Shown here one piece after another: positions 18,411 through 27,133 of a stretch of 64,000 nucleotides of DNA. Each line of letters begins with the position of its first letter. Positions within the stretch are counted from its first letter, which is position 1. The stretch lies in NCBI GenBank assembly GCA_037447455.1, contig JBBIGQ010000002.1, positions 255,689 to 319,688 of the forward strand, given 5' to 3'. This stretch comes from BPGX01 sp037447455 (GTDB lineage Bacteria; Bacteroidota; Bacteroidia; B-17B0; Aurantibacillaceae). A program made the position numbers and the translations under genes. The notes beneath the pieces are model-generated. The model worked only from the letters and a program-made list of their open reading frames with translations. It did not search any database and was not told where the DNA came from.

Positions 18411-20039
18411 TTATTTAAATTCAATGTTTAATTTGATTTTTAATTCTTCTATCAATGGATTTTTAGATAAAAGATAATCGTATCTTTTTTGAGTGATGCT
18501 TTTTGTTTCGGTCATAGTATGAGTAGTGGACGAATAGATAGTCGGCTCATTTTTTCTATCCGTATTTATCTGATATTCTTGCTTTTGTTCTTTTAACTCA
18601 TCGTTTTTTGCCGGTAAAGTGGTTGTATAATTTTCCGCTGACTGTGTTTCATTATTTTCTGTAATATCAGAAACATAAACTTTTTTTTCATGCTTTGCTT
18701 CTGTAATATTTACAGAAACCTGTTGATGGGCGGATTGCAAAAGTGCATTAATTTCTTTCAGGGAAGCAGTAGTTTTCACTACGACTTCGCTCAGCAATGG
18801 TTTGTCAGATACTTTTACTGTCTTTATAGTAGTGTTGGAAGAGGAAGGAACAGGTGTAGAAGATATATTGGAAGTGGACACAAAATTGGTATCGGAATCA
18901 TGCGTTATGTTTTTTTTTTCCGTTTCTGTTATCGTTTGTAAGAGGTTGGCAATTTGCAGAAAATGAATTTCCAAATGCAATCGTTGATGACGAGAGGAAC
19001 GAAAATTGACATCGGCTTTGTTTAAGATATTCAGGGCATTCAGTAAAAATTTTTCACTACACTTTTTACTTTGTTCTAAAATCAGATTTTTGGCACTATC
19101 TGAAAGATCTAAAAGAATAATTGTTTGAGGGTCTTTGGCCAAAAGCAAATACCGCAGATGTTCTATCATGCCCACTAGTATATTCTGAGCATCAAATCCT
19201 TTAGAAAGGACATGGTCTAATAGAGTCAGAATGGTTGAGAAATCTTTGTTGAGAAACGCATCTGTTATCTGAAAGTAGAAGTTGTAATCCAATACATGCA
19301 GGTTTTCAATTACTGCCTGTGTGGTGATGTTGCCTTGCGTAAACGCGGCCATTTGGTCATAAATGCTGCATGCATCGCGTAAGCCACCATCGGCTTTTTG
19401 CGCAATGATACGAATGGCTTCGGGCTCATACTGATGATTTTCTTTGGCTGCAATACGTTCCAAATAACGAGCAATATCTTCCGTTTTAATGCGATTGAAA
19501 TTGAACACCTGACAACGGGAAAGAATGGTAGGCAATACTTTGTTTTTCTCTGTCGTTGCTAGAATAAATTTGGCGTAAGGCGGAGGTTCTTCCAGTGTTT
19601 TCAAAAAAGCGTTGAATGCAGCTGTAGAAAGCATGTGCACTTCATCAATAATGTACACTTTGTATTTACCAATTTGAGGGGGATAACGCACCTGATCAAT
19701 AAGTTGACGAATGTCTTCTACAGAGTTATTGGAAGCGGCATCCAATTCATAGATGTTGAAAGAAGTATTGGAGTTAAAGGATTTACAAGAAGCACATTCG
19801 TTGCATGCTTCGCCATTGGGTTGAAGATTCAAACAATTGATGGTTTTGGCAAAAACACGTGCACAGGTTGTTTTACCAACACCACGGGGACCAAAGAATA
19901 AATAGGCCTGAGCAATTTGTTGATTTAATATAGCGTTTTTAAGTGTATTGGTAACGTGTTCTTGTCCTACAATGGTATCAAACGTTTGTGGTCTGTACTT
20001 TCGGGCAGAGACTATATATTGTGAAGTGTTCATTTCCAT
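18411..20039 (-). CDS. dnaX: DNA polymerase III subunit gamma/tau
   Basis: The clamp-loader ATPase, 542 residues. Walker A GPRGVGKTT is at 50-58, the four-cysteine zinc module is C69-NLQPNGEACNECASC, Walker B YIIDEVHM follows and the SRC motif is in ILSRCQVFNF. Domains I-III end near residue 373. Beyond this the tail is Ser/Thr/Lys-rich linker and a short tau-specific region. An A10 run in GAA AAA AAA AAC at codons 374-377 (18910-18919) lies at this boundary; both shifted frames stop within six codons, so a gamma-like product of 377 or 380 residues could be made by slippage. The start may be Met1 or Met3. Confidence 0.96.
   Translation of the reverse strand: MEMNTSQYIVSARKYRPQTFDTIVGQEHVTNTLKNAILNQQIAQAYLFFGPRGVGKTTCARVFAKTINCLNLQPNGEACNECASCKSFNSNTSFNIYELDAASNNSVEDIRQLIDQVRYPPQIGKYKVYIIDEVHMLSTAAFNAFLKTLEEPPPYAKFILATTEKNKVLPTILSRCQVFNFNRIKTEDIARYLERIAAKENHQYEPEAIRIIAQKADGGLRDACSIYDQMAAFTQGNITTQAVIENLHVLDYNFYFQITDAFLNKDFSTILTLLDHVLSKGFDAQNILVGMIEHLRYLLLAKDPQTIILLDLSDSAKNLILEQSKKCSEKFLLNALNILNKADVNFRSSRHQRLHLEIHFLQIANLLQTITETEKKNITHDSDTNFVSTSNISSTPVPSSSNTTIKTVKVSDKPLLSEVVVKTTASLKEINALLQSAHQQVSVNITEAKHEKKVYVSDITENNETQSAENYTTTLPAKNDELKEQKQEYQINTDRKNEPTIYSSTTHTMTETKSITQKRYDYLLSKNPLIEELKIKLNIEFK
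18910..18919 (-). promoter_or_regulatory. Candidate slippage/frameshift site in dnaX (A10)
   Basis: Ten consecutive A on the coding strand. Loss of one A gives E-K-K-T-stop and gain of one gives K-K-K-H-N-A-stop, so either direction truncates at 377-380 residues, right after domain III. Thermus thermophilus makes gamma by transcriptional slippage on an A9 run, and E. coli by ribosomal frameshift. Confidence 0.55.
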
Positions 20040-20059
20040 AAAGCATAATAAGCGAAAAG

Positions 20060-20067
20060 CAAAGGTA
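20060..20067 (-). promoter_or_regulatory. Promoter -7 box of dnaX
   Basis: TACCTTTG on the minus strand, followed by C, lies 20 bp before the start codon. It should drive dnaX, the M16 peptidase and the membrane protein. Confidence 0.55.
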
Positions 20068-20106
20068 CGGAATTTTTAAATGTTGTAATGAAAAAACAGT
20101 AGTGGT

Positions 20107-21051
20107 TTATCTTTTAAAGTTATCTGTCATTGTTTGGGGTAGCTGTTGTTTCAATGAATCTAAAACAATATTGGTAAACAAAACACTGCCTTCAAATTTT
20201 AAGTGATATTTATCTGAAAAGTAAAAAATGTTGTTAGATAAACCAGAGATGTTGGTAAAATCTAAACACTTAATTTTTTTTTCTTGCAGATATTTTTGAA
20301 TGAAAGCGGCAGCACTCTTTAAATTAAAATCTGCTTGGTAAATAGGTGAAATAGTGGCTAACAAACGAATGTTGTTTTTTTGGCAAATAGATATAATAGA
20401 ATCAAGATACATTAAGTTGAAGGAATGAAACTTAAATGGATGCGTCGTATCGGGATAATGATCTTTTTGATAGTCGGTGTGTGAATGATAACAGCCGCTG
20501 ATTTGAAAAGTAGTGTCATATCTACCGGGGTTATTGGTGAGAATTCTGAATGATTTGGATAGCCCCCTTAACCCATAAAATGTTATTCCATAAAACGGCA
20601 AATAATAAGCATAAGTAATTCTGCTATCTATTTTTGATAAATTTTTTCTTAACTCCTGATGGGATAAAAAAGGTGCAAATTGCTCAATGTTTAATATTGT
20701 GTCTACCTCTTCAAGGTTATGAATATCAAGGTCAAAAAGAATGAGTTGGGGAGAAGGATGTTGATGAAGGATATGTTTTAAGACATAAAAACTTTGCTGT
20801 GTTTTTGCTCCGTGAATGCCAGCATTAAAAATTTTTAAGTTTGTTTTTTGAGATAAAAGATTTGTTTCAAAAGCCGTTTCTGCTCTTGATGATCCTATTA
20901 CCCATACATCATAATACGAAGTATCTGTAAAAATTTGATAAAACTTTTTGTAAATACTCCAAGGGGCATTTCTGAATGTATAATTAAGAGAAAAACAAAT
21001 AATAGAAACTAAACCTAAGGACAAAGATAATAAAACAATAAACCTTTTCAA
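20107..21051 (-). CDS. Membrane-anchored SGNH-hydrolase-like protein
   Basis: A 314-residue protein with one N-terminal membrane segment (residues 4-24). A block-I-like motif VWVIGSSRAETAF carries the candidate nucleophile serine, and near the C terminus SDKYHLKFEGS has the Asp-x-x-His arrangement of block V. This pattern is seen in SGNH/GDSL and DltD-like acyl-transfer proteins of the envelope. No substrate can be named. It sits upstream of dnaX, separated by a 67-bp gap holding the dnaX promoter box. Confidence 0.6.
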   Translation of the reverse strand: MKRFIVLLSLSLGLVSIICFSLNYTFRNAPWSIYKKFYQIFTDTSYYDVWVIGSSRAETAFETNLLSQKTNLKIFNAGIHGAKTQQSFYVLKHILHQHPSPQLILFDLDIHNLEEVDTILNIEQFAPFLSHQELRKNLSKIDSRITYAYYLPFYGITFYGLRGLSKSFRILTNNPGRYDTTFQISGCYHSHTDYQKDHYPDTTHPFKFHSFNLMYLDSIISICQKNNIRLLATISPIYQADFNLKSAAAFIQKYLQEKKIKCLDFTNISGLSNNIFYFSDKYHLKFEGSVLFTNIVLDSLKQQLPQTMTDNFKR

Positions 21052-21139
21052 CAGGGTCGCTTTGAAAACACAAAAATACTATTTAACTCTTACTTCAACA
21101 AGAAGTTAAAGGATAGGGTGTTTACAAAACCATTTATTT

Positions 21140-21550
21140 TCAGCAAAACTGATTGTAGATTTCTTTCAGGTGTTCTGCCAGCATTTCGGCGCTTCTACCT
21201 TCAATGTGATGACGTTCTACAAAATGAATAAGTTTTCCATCCTTGAAGAGAGCAATGCTTGGAGAAGAGGGAGGATACGGTAAAAGGTATTTTCTGACTT
21301 GTGCCGTTGCATCCTTGTCAACCCCGGCGAATACTGTGTATAAGTGTTGAGGTTTTTTAGAGTGTACTAAACTTAAAAGAACACCTGGTCTGGCCGATCC
21401 GGCGGCACAACCACAGACAGAGTTGATAACTATTAAAACCGTTCCTTCTGATTTTATGGCATTTTCTGCATCTTCTGGGGTTAGTATTTCTTTAAACCCC
21501 TTTGTTACTAATTCATTTTTCATTGGCTTTACAATGGCTTCCGGATACAT
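21140..21550 (-). CDS. BrxA/BrxB family bacilliredoxin
   Basis: A 136-residue thioredoxin-fold protein with the CGC active site (C46-G-C48) in NSVCGCAAGSARPG, as in YphP/YqiW. Bacilliredoxins remove bacillithiol from proteins or act as thiol-disulfide exchange proteins. The LSLVHSKKPQHLYTVFAGVDKDATAQVRKYL stretch and ERHHIEGRSAEMLAEHL are typical family blocks. The ATG at 21550 is chosen; an in-frame TTG 18 bp upstream sits inside the TATCTTTG promoter box. Confidence 0.93.
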   Translation of the reverse strand: MYPEAIVKPMKNELVTKGFKEILTPEDAENAIKSEGTVLIVINSVCGCAAGSARPGVLLSLVHSKKPQHLYTVFAGVDKDATAQVRKYLLPYPPSSPSIALFKDGKLIHFVERHHIEGRSAEMLAEHLKEIYNQFC

Positions 21551-21565
21551 ATTTTTATTTTTCTG

Positions 21566-21573
21566 CAAAGATA
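21566..21573 (-). promoter_or_regulatory. Promoter -7 box of the bacilliredoxin gene
   Basis: TATCTTTG on the minus strand, 16 bp before the ATG at 21550. It implies a leader of about ten bases. Confidence 0.65.
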
Positions 21574-21632
21574 CGGCATACTATTCATAAAATTACTATT
21601 ATTTGACATTTTTTTGTATAAAAAATTTTTCT

Positions 21633-21640
21633 TACCTTTG
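21633..21640 (+). promoter_or_regulatory. Promoter -7 box of the PorG-like gene
   Basis: TACCTTTG followed by CAG lies 24 bp before the ATG. TTTG strings upstream (21602-21605 and 21613-21616) are candidate -33 elements although neither spacing is ideal. Confidence 0.6.
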
Positions 21641-21663
21641 CAGGGAAATAGAATCATATTTTT

Positions 21664-22578
21664 ATGAGAACAAGATTAACATTTCTGTTATTTTTGTCAG
21701 TGGTTTTGTCACTGAAATCTCAATGGTTATGGGATTTTGGAGGAGGAATAGGCGCCTCTAATTATCTTGGAGATATCGGCGGAAAAGAAAAAACAAGAAG
21801 GGACTTTGTTTATGATATGAAATTGGCCAAGACAAAATACAATTTTGGTGCCTTTGCCCGATATAAATTTATGCCTAATATATCACTTAAAATAGCATTT
21901 GATTATATCAGAATTGAAGGTGATGATAAATTAACGACTAATCCTGCCCGGCAGTATAGAAATCTGAACTTTAAAAACAATCTTTACACCTTATCCTTTA
22001 CGGGTGAATGGTTTTTTTATGAAGATCCTGATTTGGGAAACACCTATCGTTACAGGAATAGCTTTAGATCGTACTTATTTGCAGGAGGTAGTGTTTTTTA
22101 TCATAATCCGAAAGGGCTTTATCAAGACCAATGGGTTAATTTGAGACCTTTACAAACAGAAGGGGTAGTGTATTCGCCTATTAATTTTGCTATTCCGATG
22201 GGGTTAGGATTTTATTTTACATTCAATAGAAAACATCGCATTGGTTTTGAAGCTACTTACTGGAAAACATTTACCGATTACTTAGATGATATTAGTGGCA
22301 ATTATCCTTCTACTCCACCAAAAGATAATCTTGCAAAAGCAATGTCTCTTCGTACCCCTGAGCTAGGGACAAAAGTATTACAAGACAATCCGGGTGTTTA
22401 TCTGTCTCATAACTGGGGGCAAAAAAGAGGAGACCCTACTCACAAAGACGCTTTTTTAACGATGCGTGTTTCTTATAGTTATGTGATTCGTGGCAAAAGT
22501 TCTTTTTACAGAAGCAAGTTTTCCTGGTTCGGGAAAAAATCAAAGAAAAGAATCAGAAAAATCAGAGCGAAGTTTTAA
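21664..22578 (+). CDS. Outer-membrane beta-barrel, DUF6089/PorG-like
   Basis: A 304-residue exported protein. After the signal peptide (to about LKSQ) it has WDFGGGIGASNYLGDIGG, GAFARYKFMPNISLKIAFDYIRIEGDD, then repeated alternating strands (FRSYLFAGGSVFYHNPKG, IPMGLGFYFTFNRKHRIGFEATYWKTFTDYLDD). The pattern fits DUF6089, the family that holds the T9SS component PorG, an outer-membrane partner of the PorK/N ring. The C-terminal tail is very basic (KKSKKRIRKIRAKF). I infer the T9SS role from family and from the T9SS cargo in this window. Its 3' end overlaps that of dnaG by 4 bp, convergent. Confidence 0.7.
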   Translation: MRTRLTFLLFLSVVLSLKSQWLWDFGGGIGASNYLGDIGGKEKTRRDFVYDMKLAKTKYNFGAFARYKFMPNISLKIAFDYIRIEGDDKLTTNPARQYRNLNFKNNLYTLSFTGEWFFYEDPDLGNTYRYRNSFRSYLFAGGSVFYHNPKGLYQDQWVNLRPLQTEGVVYSPINFAIPMGLGFYFTFNRKHRIGFEATYWKTFTDYLDDISGNYPSTPPKDNLAKAMSLRTPELGTKVLQDNPGVYLSHNWGQKRGDPTHKDAFLTMRVSYSYVIRGKSSFYRSKFSWFGKKSKKRIRKIRAKF

Positions 22579-24566
22579 ACAATTATTATTCTTTTACCCA
22601 GTCGTTTGTTGATGTCTTTTTTTATTTCTTCAAGGTTTTTGATTTCAAAAAGGAGTTTTTGAATTTCTGATTCATTCTTTTCTGTTTCAGCCATTTGTAA
22701 GGACTGCTGCTTTTGTAATAATAGTTTTCTTATCTTTTTTTCTTTGAAGGACAAAATTAAATACCGAATTACATTTTCCACATTTTCAATTGGTTCCGGC
22801 GTATGAATTTTGTATTTCTGCTGCCAGTTTGGACTAATTAAATGTTCTTCGGAATACTTAAAAGCAATATTACTAATCACAGGATCAGGGTGCCGAAAAA
22901 AATATTCTTCGGTAGGGACAAGATTATTGCTTAAACAATTTTCTATTTCAGCAATTATTAACCTGTGTTCAGGAATTTCGAGTTCAACTTCATCGTGTTT
23001 AAGTTCATAAAGAACAATGTATTCACAAGTAGTTACTTCTATATTTTGCTTGTCTTCAAAGCCGGCTATTTCTGCGTCAATGTTGATGACAATAGTTCCA
23101 TATTTAATCAAATGTCTTAATAATTCTTTTTCTTCTATTTCTGTTGATGCTGGTGCAAAACCCACATAAGGAACTTTTATTTTGGACTGTTCTTCCTGCG
23201 TTTTCTCATTCTTATGAACAATCTCTTTTTTATTATACAATTCATTTCTAATTTTTTGAGTATTCCTGAGCAGTGTCGCTTCCTCAATTTTCAAACTATC
23301 TGCCAATTCCTGCACATATACCCTTCTTTGAATCTCATTGGAGATGCGGGCGACCGAACTTAAAATCTCTTCAATGGCCTTTGCTTTATCAGATGGTGTT
23401 TGTGCCTCTGCCCAAAACAAATCCTTTTTAAATTGAATAAAATCCTTTGAATGCTCGTTGATAAAATTGATTACTTCTTCTTGCGAATGTTTGTTGACAA
23501 AACTATCCGGATCATCATCATCTGGAAATAAAAGTATTTTTACCTGTAATCCTTCTTCTAAAAGCATATCAATAGCCCTTATACCGGCTTTAATTCCTGC
23601 GGCATCTCCATCGTAGAGCACGGTTACATTATTTGTAAAACGATGTATCAATTTAACCTGCTCTATTGTAAGCGAGGTGCCGGATGATGCGACTACATTT
23701 TCAATACCGGCCTTGTGCAATGCAATCACATCTGCATACCCTTCTACCAGATAACACACCTCTTGTTGCATAATGGCTTTTTTCGCCAAATGAATACCGT
23801 ACAAGGTTTTGCTTTTATCGTACACAGCGGTTTGAGGGGAATTGATATATTTAGCAATGGATTTATCCTCACTTAATGTTCTTCCACCAAAACCAATGAC
23901 TTTTCCAGACAAATCGTGAATCGGAAAAATGACTCTTCCAAAAAATTTATCATAAACCTTATGTACATCTATTGCTTTACCCTCTTCATAATCCGGATAG
24001 TTTACCAATCCTGCTTTTAATAAATCATCTGCTGAAAAACCGGCTTGCAACGCCAAATTAGTCAATGCTTTTTTATTGGAAGGACTGTAACCCAATTGAA
24101 ACTTCTGAATAAGAGAAAAATCTATTTTTCGTTTATTGTATAAATAATTAAGCCCAATTTCTTTACCTTCTTCTGTGTTTAATAGTGCATTTGTAAAAAA
24201 TTTTTGTGCAAATTGCAGTTCTTCCAAAATTTTTTCTCTTTCGGATTTTTCTCTTTTTACTTCTTCCGTTTCTTCCACTTCTTCAATAAGAATATTGTAC
24301 TTTTTGGCCAGCCATCTCAAAGCATCCGGATAGGAAAGTTTTTCGTGATCCATTAAAAATTTCACAACATTTCCGGACGCTCCGCAACCAAAACATTTGT
24401 AAATTCCTTTGGAAGGTGATACACTAAAAGAGGGGGTTTTTTCATTATGAAAGGGACACAAACCAACAAAATTTACGCCTCTCTTTTTGAGAGCCACAAA
24501 ATCAGAAATCACCTCCTCAATTTTAGCAGCAGTTAAAATTTTATCTATTGAAAAGGGCGTAATCAT
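22575..24566 (-). CDS. dnaG: DNA primase
   Basis: Makes RNA primers for replication. It is 663 residues long. The CHC2 zinc finger has C37, H40, C58 and C61 (CPFHNEKTPSFS ... KCFGCGASGN). The primase core follows, and the TOPRIM domain is visible in CYLVEGYADVIALHKAGIENVVASSGTSL and VTVLYDGDAAGIKAGIRAIDMLLEEGL (about residues 270-350). The C-terminal part (about 430-663) is the helicase-interaction region and is only weakly conserved. It lies alone, convergent with the PorG-like gene. Confidence 0.96.
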   Translation of the reverse strand: MITPFSIDKILTAAKIEEVISDFVALKKRGVNFVGLCPFHNEKTPSFSVSPSKGIYKCFGCGASGNVVKFLMDHEKLSYPDALRWLAKKYNILIEEVEETEEVKREKSEREKILEELQFAQKFFTNALLNTEEGKEIGLNYLYNKRKIDFSLIQKFQLGYSPSNKKALTNLALQAGFSADDLLKAGLVNYPDYEEGKAIDVHKVYDKFFGRVIFPIHDLSGKVIGFGGRTLSEDKSIAKYINSPQTAVYDKSKTLYGIHLAKKAIMQQEVCYLVEGYADVIALHKAGIENVVASSGTSLTIEQVKLIHRFTNNVTVLYDGDAAGIKAGIRAIDMLLEEGLQVKILLFPDDDDPDSFVNKHSQEEVINFINEHSKDFIQFKKDLFWAEAQTPSDKAKAIEEILSSVARISNEIQRRVYVQELADSLKIEEATLLRNTQKIRNELYNKKEIVHKNEKTQEEQSKIKVPYVGFAPASTEIEEKELLRHLIKYGTIVINIDAEIAGFEDKQNIEVTTCEYIVLYELKHDEVELEIPEHRLIIAEIENCLSNNLVPTEEYFFRHPDPVISNIAFKYSEEHLISPNWQQKYKIHTPEPIENVENVIRYLILSFKEKKIRKLLLQKQQSLQMAETEKNESEIQKLLFEIKNLEEIKKDINKRLGKRIIIV

Positions 24567-24656
24567 TTTTTTTAATAGTTATGCAAATATACTTCAAGTT
24601 CACATAATAATAAGAGATAATTTTATTGGACTTCGAAAAAGCATTCTAATTATTTG

Positions 24657-24664
24657 TAATTTTG
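24657..24664 (+). promoter_or_regulatory. Promoter -7 box of the FAH-family gene
   Basis: TAATTTTG lies 19 bp before the ATG at 24683. The box also contains an in-frame TTG that should not be read as a start codon. Confidence 0.6.
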
Positions 24665-24682
24665 TCAAAATTAAATTGTATT

Positions 24683-25285
24683 ATGAAATTTATTTGTATT
24701 GGGAAAAATTACTCTGAACACGTAAAAGAAATGGGATGGCAAGATGATCACGAAATTGTTTTGTTTATGAAGCCGGAAAGTGCTTGGTGTAAGTCGGGCG
24801 AAGTGCATTACCCTTCTTTTACAAGCAACTTGCAATACGAAACAGAGCTCATCCTTCAAGTCAATACCTCTTTAAAGTATGTAAATGAAGATACCGCACT
24901 CAAAAGTATTGATAAAATCAGTGTGGGGATAGATTTTACCGCCCGGGACCTTCAAATGGATTTAAAGAAAAAAGGAATGCCTTGGGAAAAATCCAAAAGT
25001 TTTGATGACTCTGCCGTTGTGGGACAATGGAAAATTTTTGATGCTTCGAAAGCATATTACGAGTTTTTTTTGACAATAAATGGAAAAGAAGTACAACGCG
25101 GTCTTTCTTCGCAGATGTTGGTTTCTTTTGCTCAATTATTATCCATCGCTTCCAAATTTTTTACTATAAATCCGGAAGATATACTATTTACAGGGTCGCC
25201 CAAAAATGTAGGTGGAGTAAAAAAAGGCGATCTTCTCTGTGGTTTTCTGGAAAAGGAAAAGGTTTTTGAAGTAAAAATAGTGTAA
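24683..25285 (+). CDS. Fumarylacetoacetate hydrolase family protein
   Basis: A 200-residue single-domain FAH fold enzyme. Metal-binding and catalytic elements are seen in CIGKNYSEHVKEMGW near the N terminus, SVGIDFTARDLQMDLKKKGMPWEKSKSFDDSAVVG and FTGSPKNVGGVKKGD. Members of this size include acylpyruvases and 2-keto acid decarboxylases such as oxaloacetate decarboxylase; the exact substrate is not deducible. It overlaps yidD by one base (TAATG), so the two are cotranscribed. Confidence 0.9.
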   Translation: MKFICIGKNYSEHVKEMGWQDDHEIVLFMKPESAWCKSGEVHYPSFTSNLQYETELILQVNTSLKYVNEDTALKSIDKISVGIDFTARDLQMDLKKKGMPWEKSKSFDDSAVVGQWKIFDASKAYYEFFLTINGKEVQRGLSSQMLVSFAQLLSIASKFFTINPEDILFTGSPKNVGGVKKGDLLCGFLEKEKVFEVKIV

Positions 25286-25494
25286 TGAAATACGTTGCTG
25301 TTTTTTTGATTCGTGTATATCAGGTGGTATTATCTCCTATCTTACCGAACGCTTGTAGGTTTACACCAACTTGCTCTCAATACACGCTGGAAGCAGTGAA
25401 TAAATATGGTTTTTTTAAAGGTTTGTGGTTGGGTTTAAAAAGAATAAGCCGCTGCCGCCCCGGAGGCGGCAGCGGCTACGATCCGGTGCCGTGA
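25285..25494 (+). CDS. yidD: Membrane protein insertion efficiency factor YidD
   Basis: A 69-residue protein with N-terminal amphipathic helix KYVAVFLIRVYQVVLSP, the family core NACRFTPTCSQYTLEAVNKYG and the C-terminal RCRPGGGSGYDPVP. YidD helps YidC insert membrane proteins and is normally next to rnpA/yidC; here it is coupled to an FAH-family gene. The last codons use GC-rich triplets quite unlike the rest of the window and form a 13-bp perfect hairpin (25447-25477). Confidence 0.95.
   Translation: MKYVAVFLIRVYQVVLSPILPNACRFTPTCSQYTLEAVNKYGFFKGLWLGLKRISRCRPGGGSGYDPVP
25447..25477 (+). repeat. 13-bp perfect GC hairpin in the yidD 3' coding end
   Basis: AGCCGCTGCCGCC (25447-25459) pairs with GGCGGCAGCGGCT (25465-25477) around a CCGGA loop. 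No T tract follows at once; T6 begins 18 bases later at 25496. It may slow ribosomes, protect the mRNA 3' end, or act as a bidirectional terminator for the convergent yidD and UspA genes. Confidence 0.9.
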
Positions 25495-25502
25495 GTTTTT
25501 TA

Positions 25503-26330
25503 TTAAATTCCGGAACTAAAGTGTGCTAAACTTTCTCTTTTCATTGGATTTATTATCATCACAGGGATATTGCTAATATCCACAATTTTTTGCACATCCG
25601 TACCACTGAAAAATTCTCTGATAGATAAGTCCGGTTTATTCATCACAATAATAAGGTCTGCTTCAATTTTATTGGCATATTCTACTGCGGTTTTAGGAAT
25701 ATCATCTGTTCCAATAGATTTGTTGGAACATGGGATACCCTTGCTTTTAATGAATTGCTTAACCTGATGAGAATAGGCGAGCAGTTGATTTTCGTAGCCC
25801 TCATCATCAGGAGAAAAGATAGCTAACAACCGAACAGAAGCATTATAGTATTTTGCGAATTGAATAGCCACATCCACTTTTTCACGACTTTCAGGAGAAA
25901 GGTCAAGCGGCAACAGAATGTTTTCACAACCATCTCTGTTTTCCTTTCCACGAATAGTAATGACGGGGCACGGTGCTTTTCTTATCATACTGAAGGCACT
26001 GGGCTTAAAAATATCTTTGAACTCAATGTGACTTTCAAGTCCAGCCATGATCAGTGTGGCGCCAATTTCTTTTGCGACTTTATCAGTTTCCTCATACACA
26101 TTTCCTTTGACAGTCATAAAATCGGTTGGCAATCCACTTTCCTGTTCTGCTTTTTTAGCCAATTCTTTCATTTCTTCAAAACGTTCCATTCCTCTTTTTT
26201 CATAGCAATATAATAACACTAACCTGGAATGACTGTACTTTGCTAAATTGTAAGATTGCCTGATAGCAATTAATGATTGTTCTGTAAAATCAATAGGAAT
26301 TAAAATAATACCTCTTTCTTTTAATTTCAT
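25503..26330 (-). CDS. Universal stress protein, tandem UspA domains
   Basis: A 275-residue cytosolic protein with two USP domains: residues about 6-140 (IPIDFTEQSLIAIRQSYNLAKYSHSRLVLLYCYE ... ADLIMAGLESH-type core) and about 148-268 (LPLDLSPESREKVDVAIQFAKYYNASVRLLAIF ... ADLIIVMNKPD). The ATP-binding G-2x-G-9x-G(S/T) pattern is partly degenerate, so nucleotide binding is uncertain. Convergent with yidD, 9 bp apart. Confidence 0.9.
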   Translation of the reverse strand: MKLKERGIILIPIDFTEQSLIAIRQSYNLAKYSHSRLVLLYCYEKRGMERFEEMKELAKKAEQESGLPTDFMTVKGNVYEETDKVAKEIGATLIMAGLESHIEFKDIFKPSAFSMIRKAPCPVITIRGKENRDGCENILLPLDLSPESREKVDVAIQFAKYYNASVRLLAIFSPDDEGYENQLLAYSHQVKQFIKSKGIPCSNKSIGTDDIPKTAVEYANKIEADLIIVMNKPDLSIREFFSGTDVQKIVDISNIPVMIINPMKRESLAHFSSGI

Positions 26331-26348
26331 ATATTTGTTTTTTTAGTT

Positions 26349-27053
26349 TTATTTTACTTCTTCTACTTCAATTTTTTCGGTCACTTCTTCTTTTTTAGTA
26401 CCATCTGTATTAACAGAGTTTGAACTGCCCTGATACAACTTATTAAATTCCTCAATGGCTTGTCTTACCTGATCAATCTGTAAATACCATTTATCTACAT
26501 TTTCAATCAGCATAGGCTGTTCTTTAAACAATTCTTTTAAAACTTTTTTGTAGGGCTTTTCTTTTGGTAATTCCACAATACCCGCTAGTTTGCTTTTAGG
26601 ATCTGCCTGTGCATCTGTTATGTAATATACAGGCACGGCTATTTTCCGGTCTTTTTCTGTTTTTTCTTCACTGATTTGGTATAAAGTAACTCTGCCTTTT
26701 TCTAACACTTCTGCAAAATAATCTATTTCATTTATTTTGAGTAATTCGAATTTTCTATCACTGAAACCGAATGCCTTTGCTTTCTTGAGAGTAATTTCTG
26801 TAACTTTTTTAGCATTGGGGGCTTTAAAGAAAAAACTGATATTAAATTGCGCTTCTGTTTCTCCTGCATTTGTTTGAATCTCGCCCTTTATAGTGTCGCC
26901 TTTGTAGGGTAAATACCATCCTTTTTCAAACTCCGGGGCTACTGAAAGTGCTTTGTTGTTTCCTTTTTTAGCTTGTGCCGATACAAAAGAAGTGAAAAAC
27001 ACATATACTACGAAACAGATAACAGGTTGGCTCTTAAAAGTATACGTTTGCAT
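26349..27053 (-). CDS. Exported hypothetical protein
   Basis: A 234-residue protein with signal peptide ending near VSAQ (residue 27). The mature part has two similar beta-rich stretches (KGWYLPYKGDTIKGEIQTNAG and FFFKAPNAKKVTEITLKKAKAFGFSDRKFELLKI) and an acidic-basic C-terminal tail ending in EEVTEKIEVEEVK. I recognise no domain. It lies downstream of its own TACATTTG box and 18 bp before the UspA gene, so the two may be cotranscribed. Confidence 0.6.
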   Translation of the reverse strand: MQTYTFKSQPVICFVVYVFFTSFVSAQAKKGNNKALSVAPEFEKGWYLPYKGDTIKGEIQTNAGETEAQFNISFFFKAPNAKKVTEITLKKAKAFGFSDRKFELLKINEIDYFAEVLEKGRVTLYQISEEKTEKDRKIAVPVYYITDAQADPKSKLAGIVELPKEKPYKKVLKELFKEQPMLIENVDKWYLQIDQVRQAIEEFNKLYQGSSNSVNTDGTKKEEVTEKIEVEEVK

Positions 27054-27076
27054 GATGAATTAAATTTAAATCAGGA

Positions 27077-27084
27077 CAAATGTA
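27077..27084 (-). promoter_or_regulatory. Promoter -7 box of the exported hypothetical gene
   Basis: TACATTTG on the minus strand, an exact TAnnTTTG match 24 bp before the start codon at 27053. Confidence 0.5.
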
Positions 27085-27133
27085 AGTAAAAATTTTTATC
27101 TCTTCATGAAAATTTAAAAATGCCTTTCTTGTA

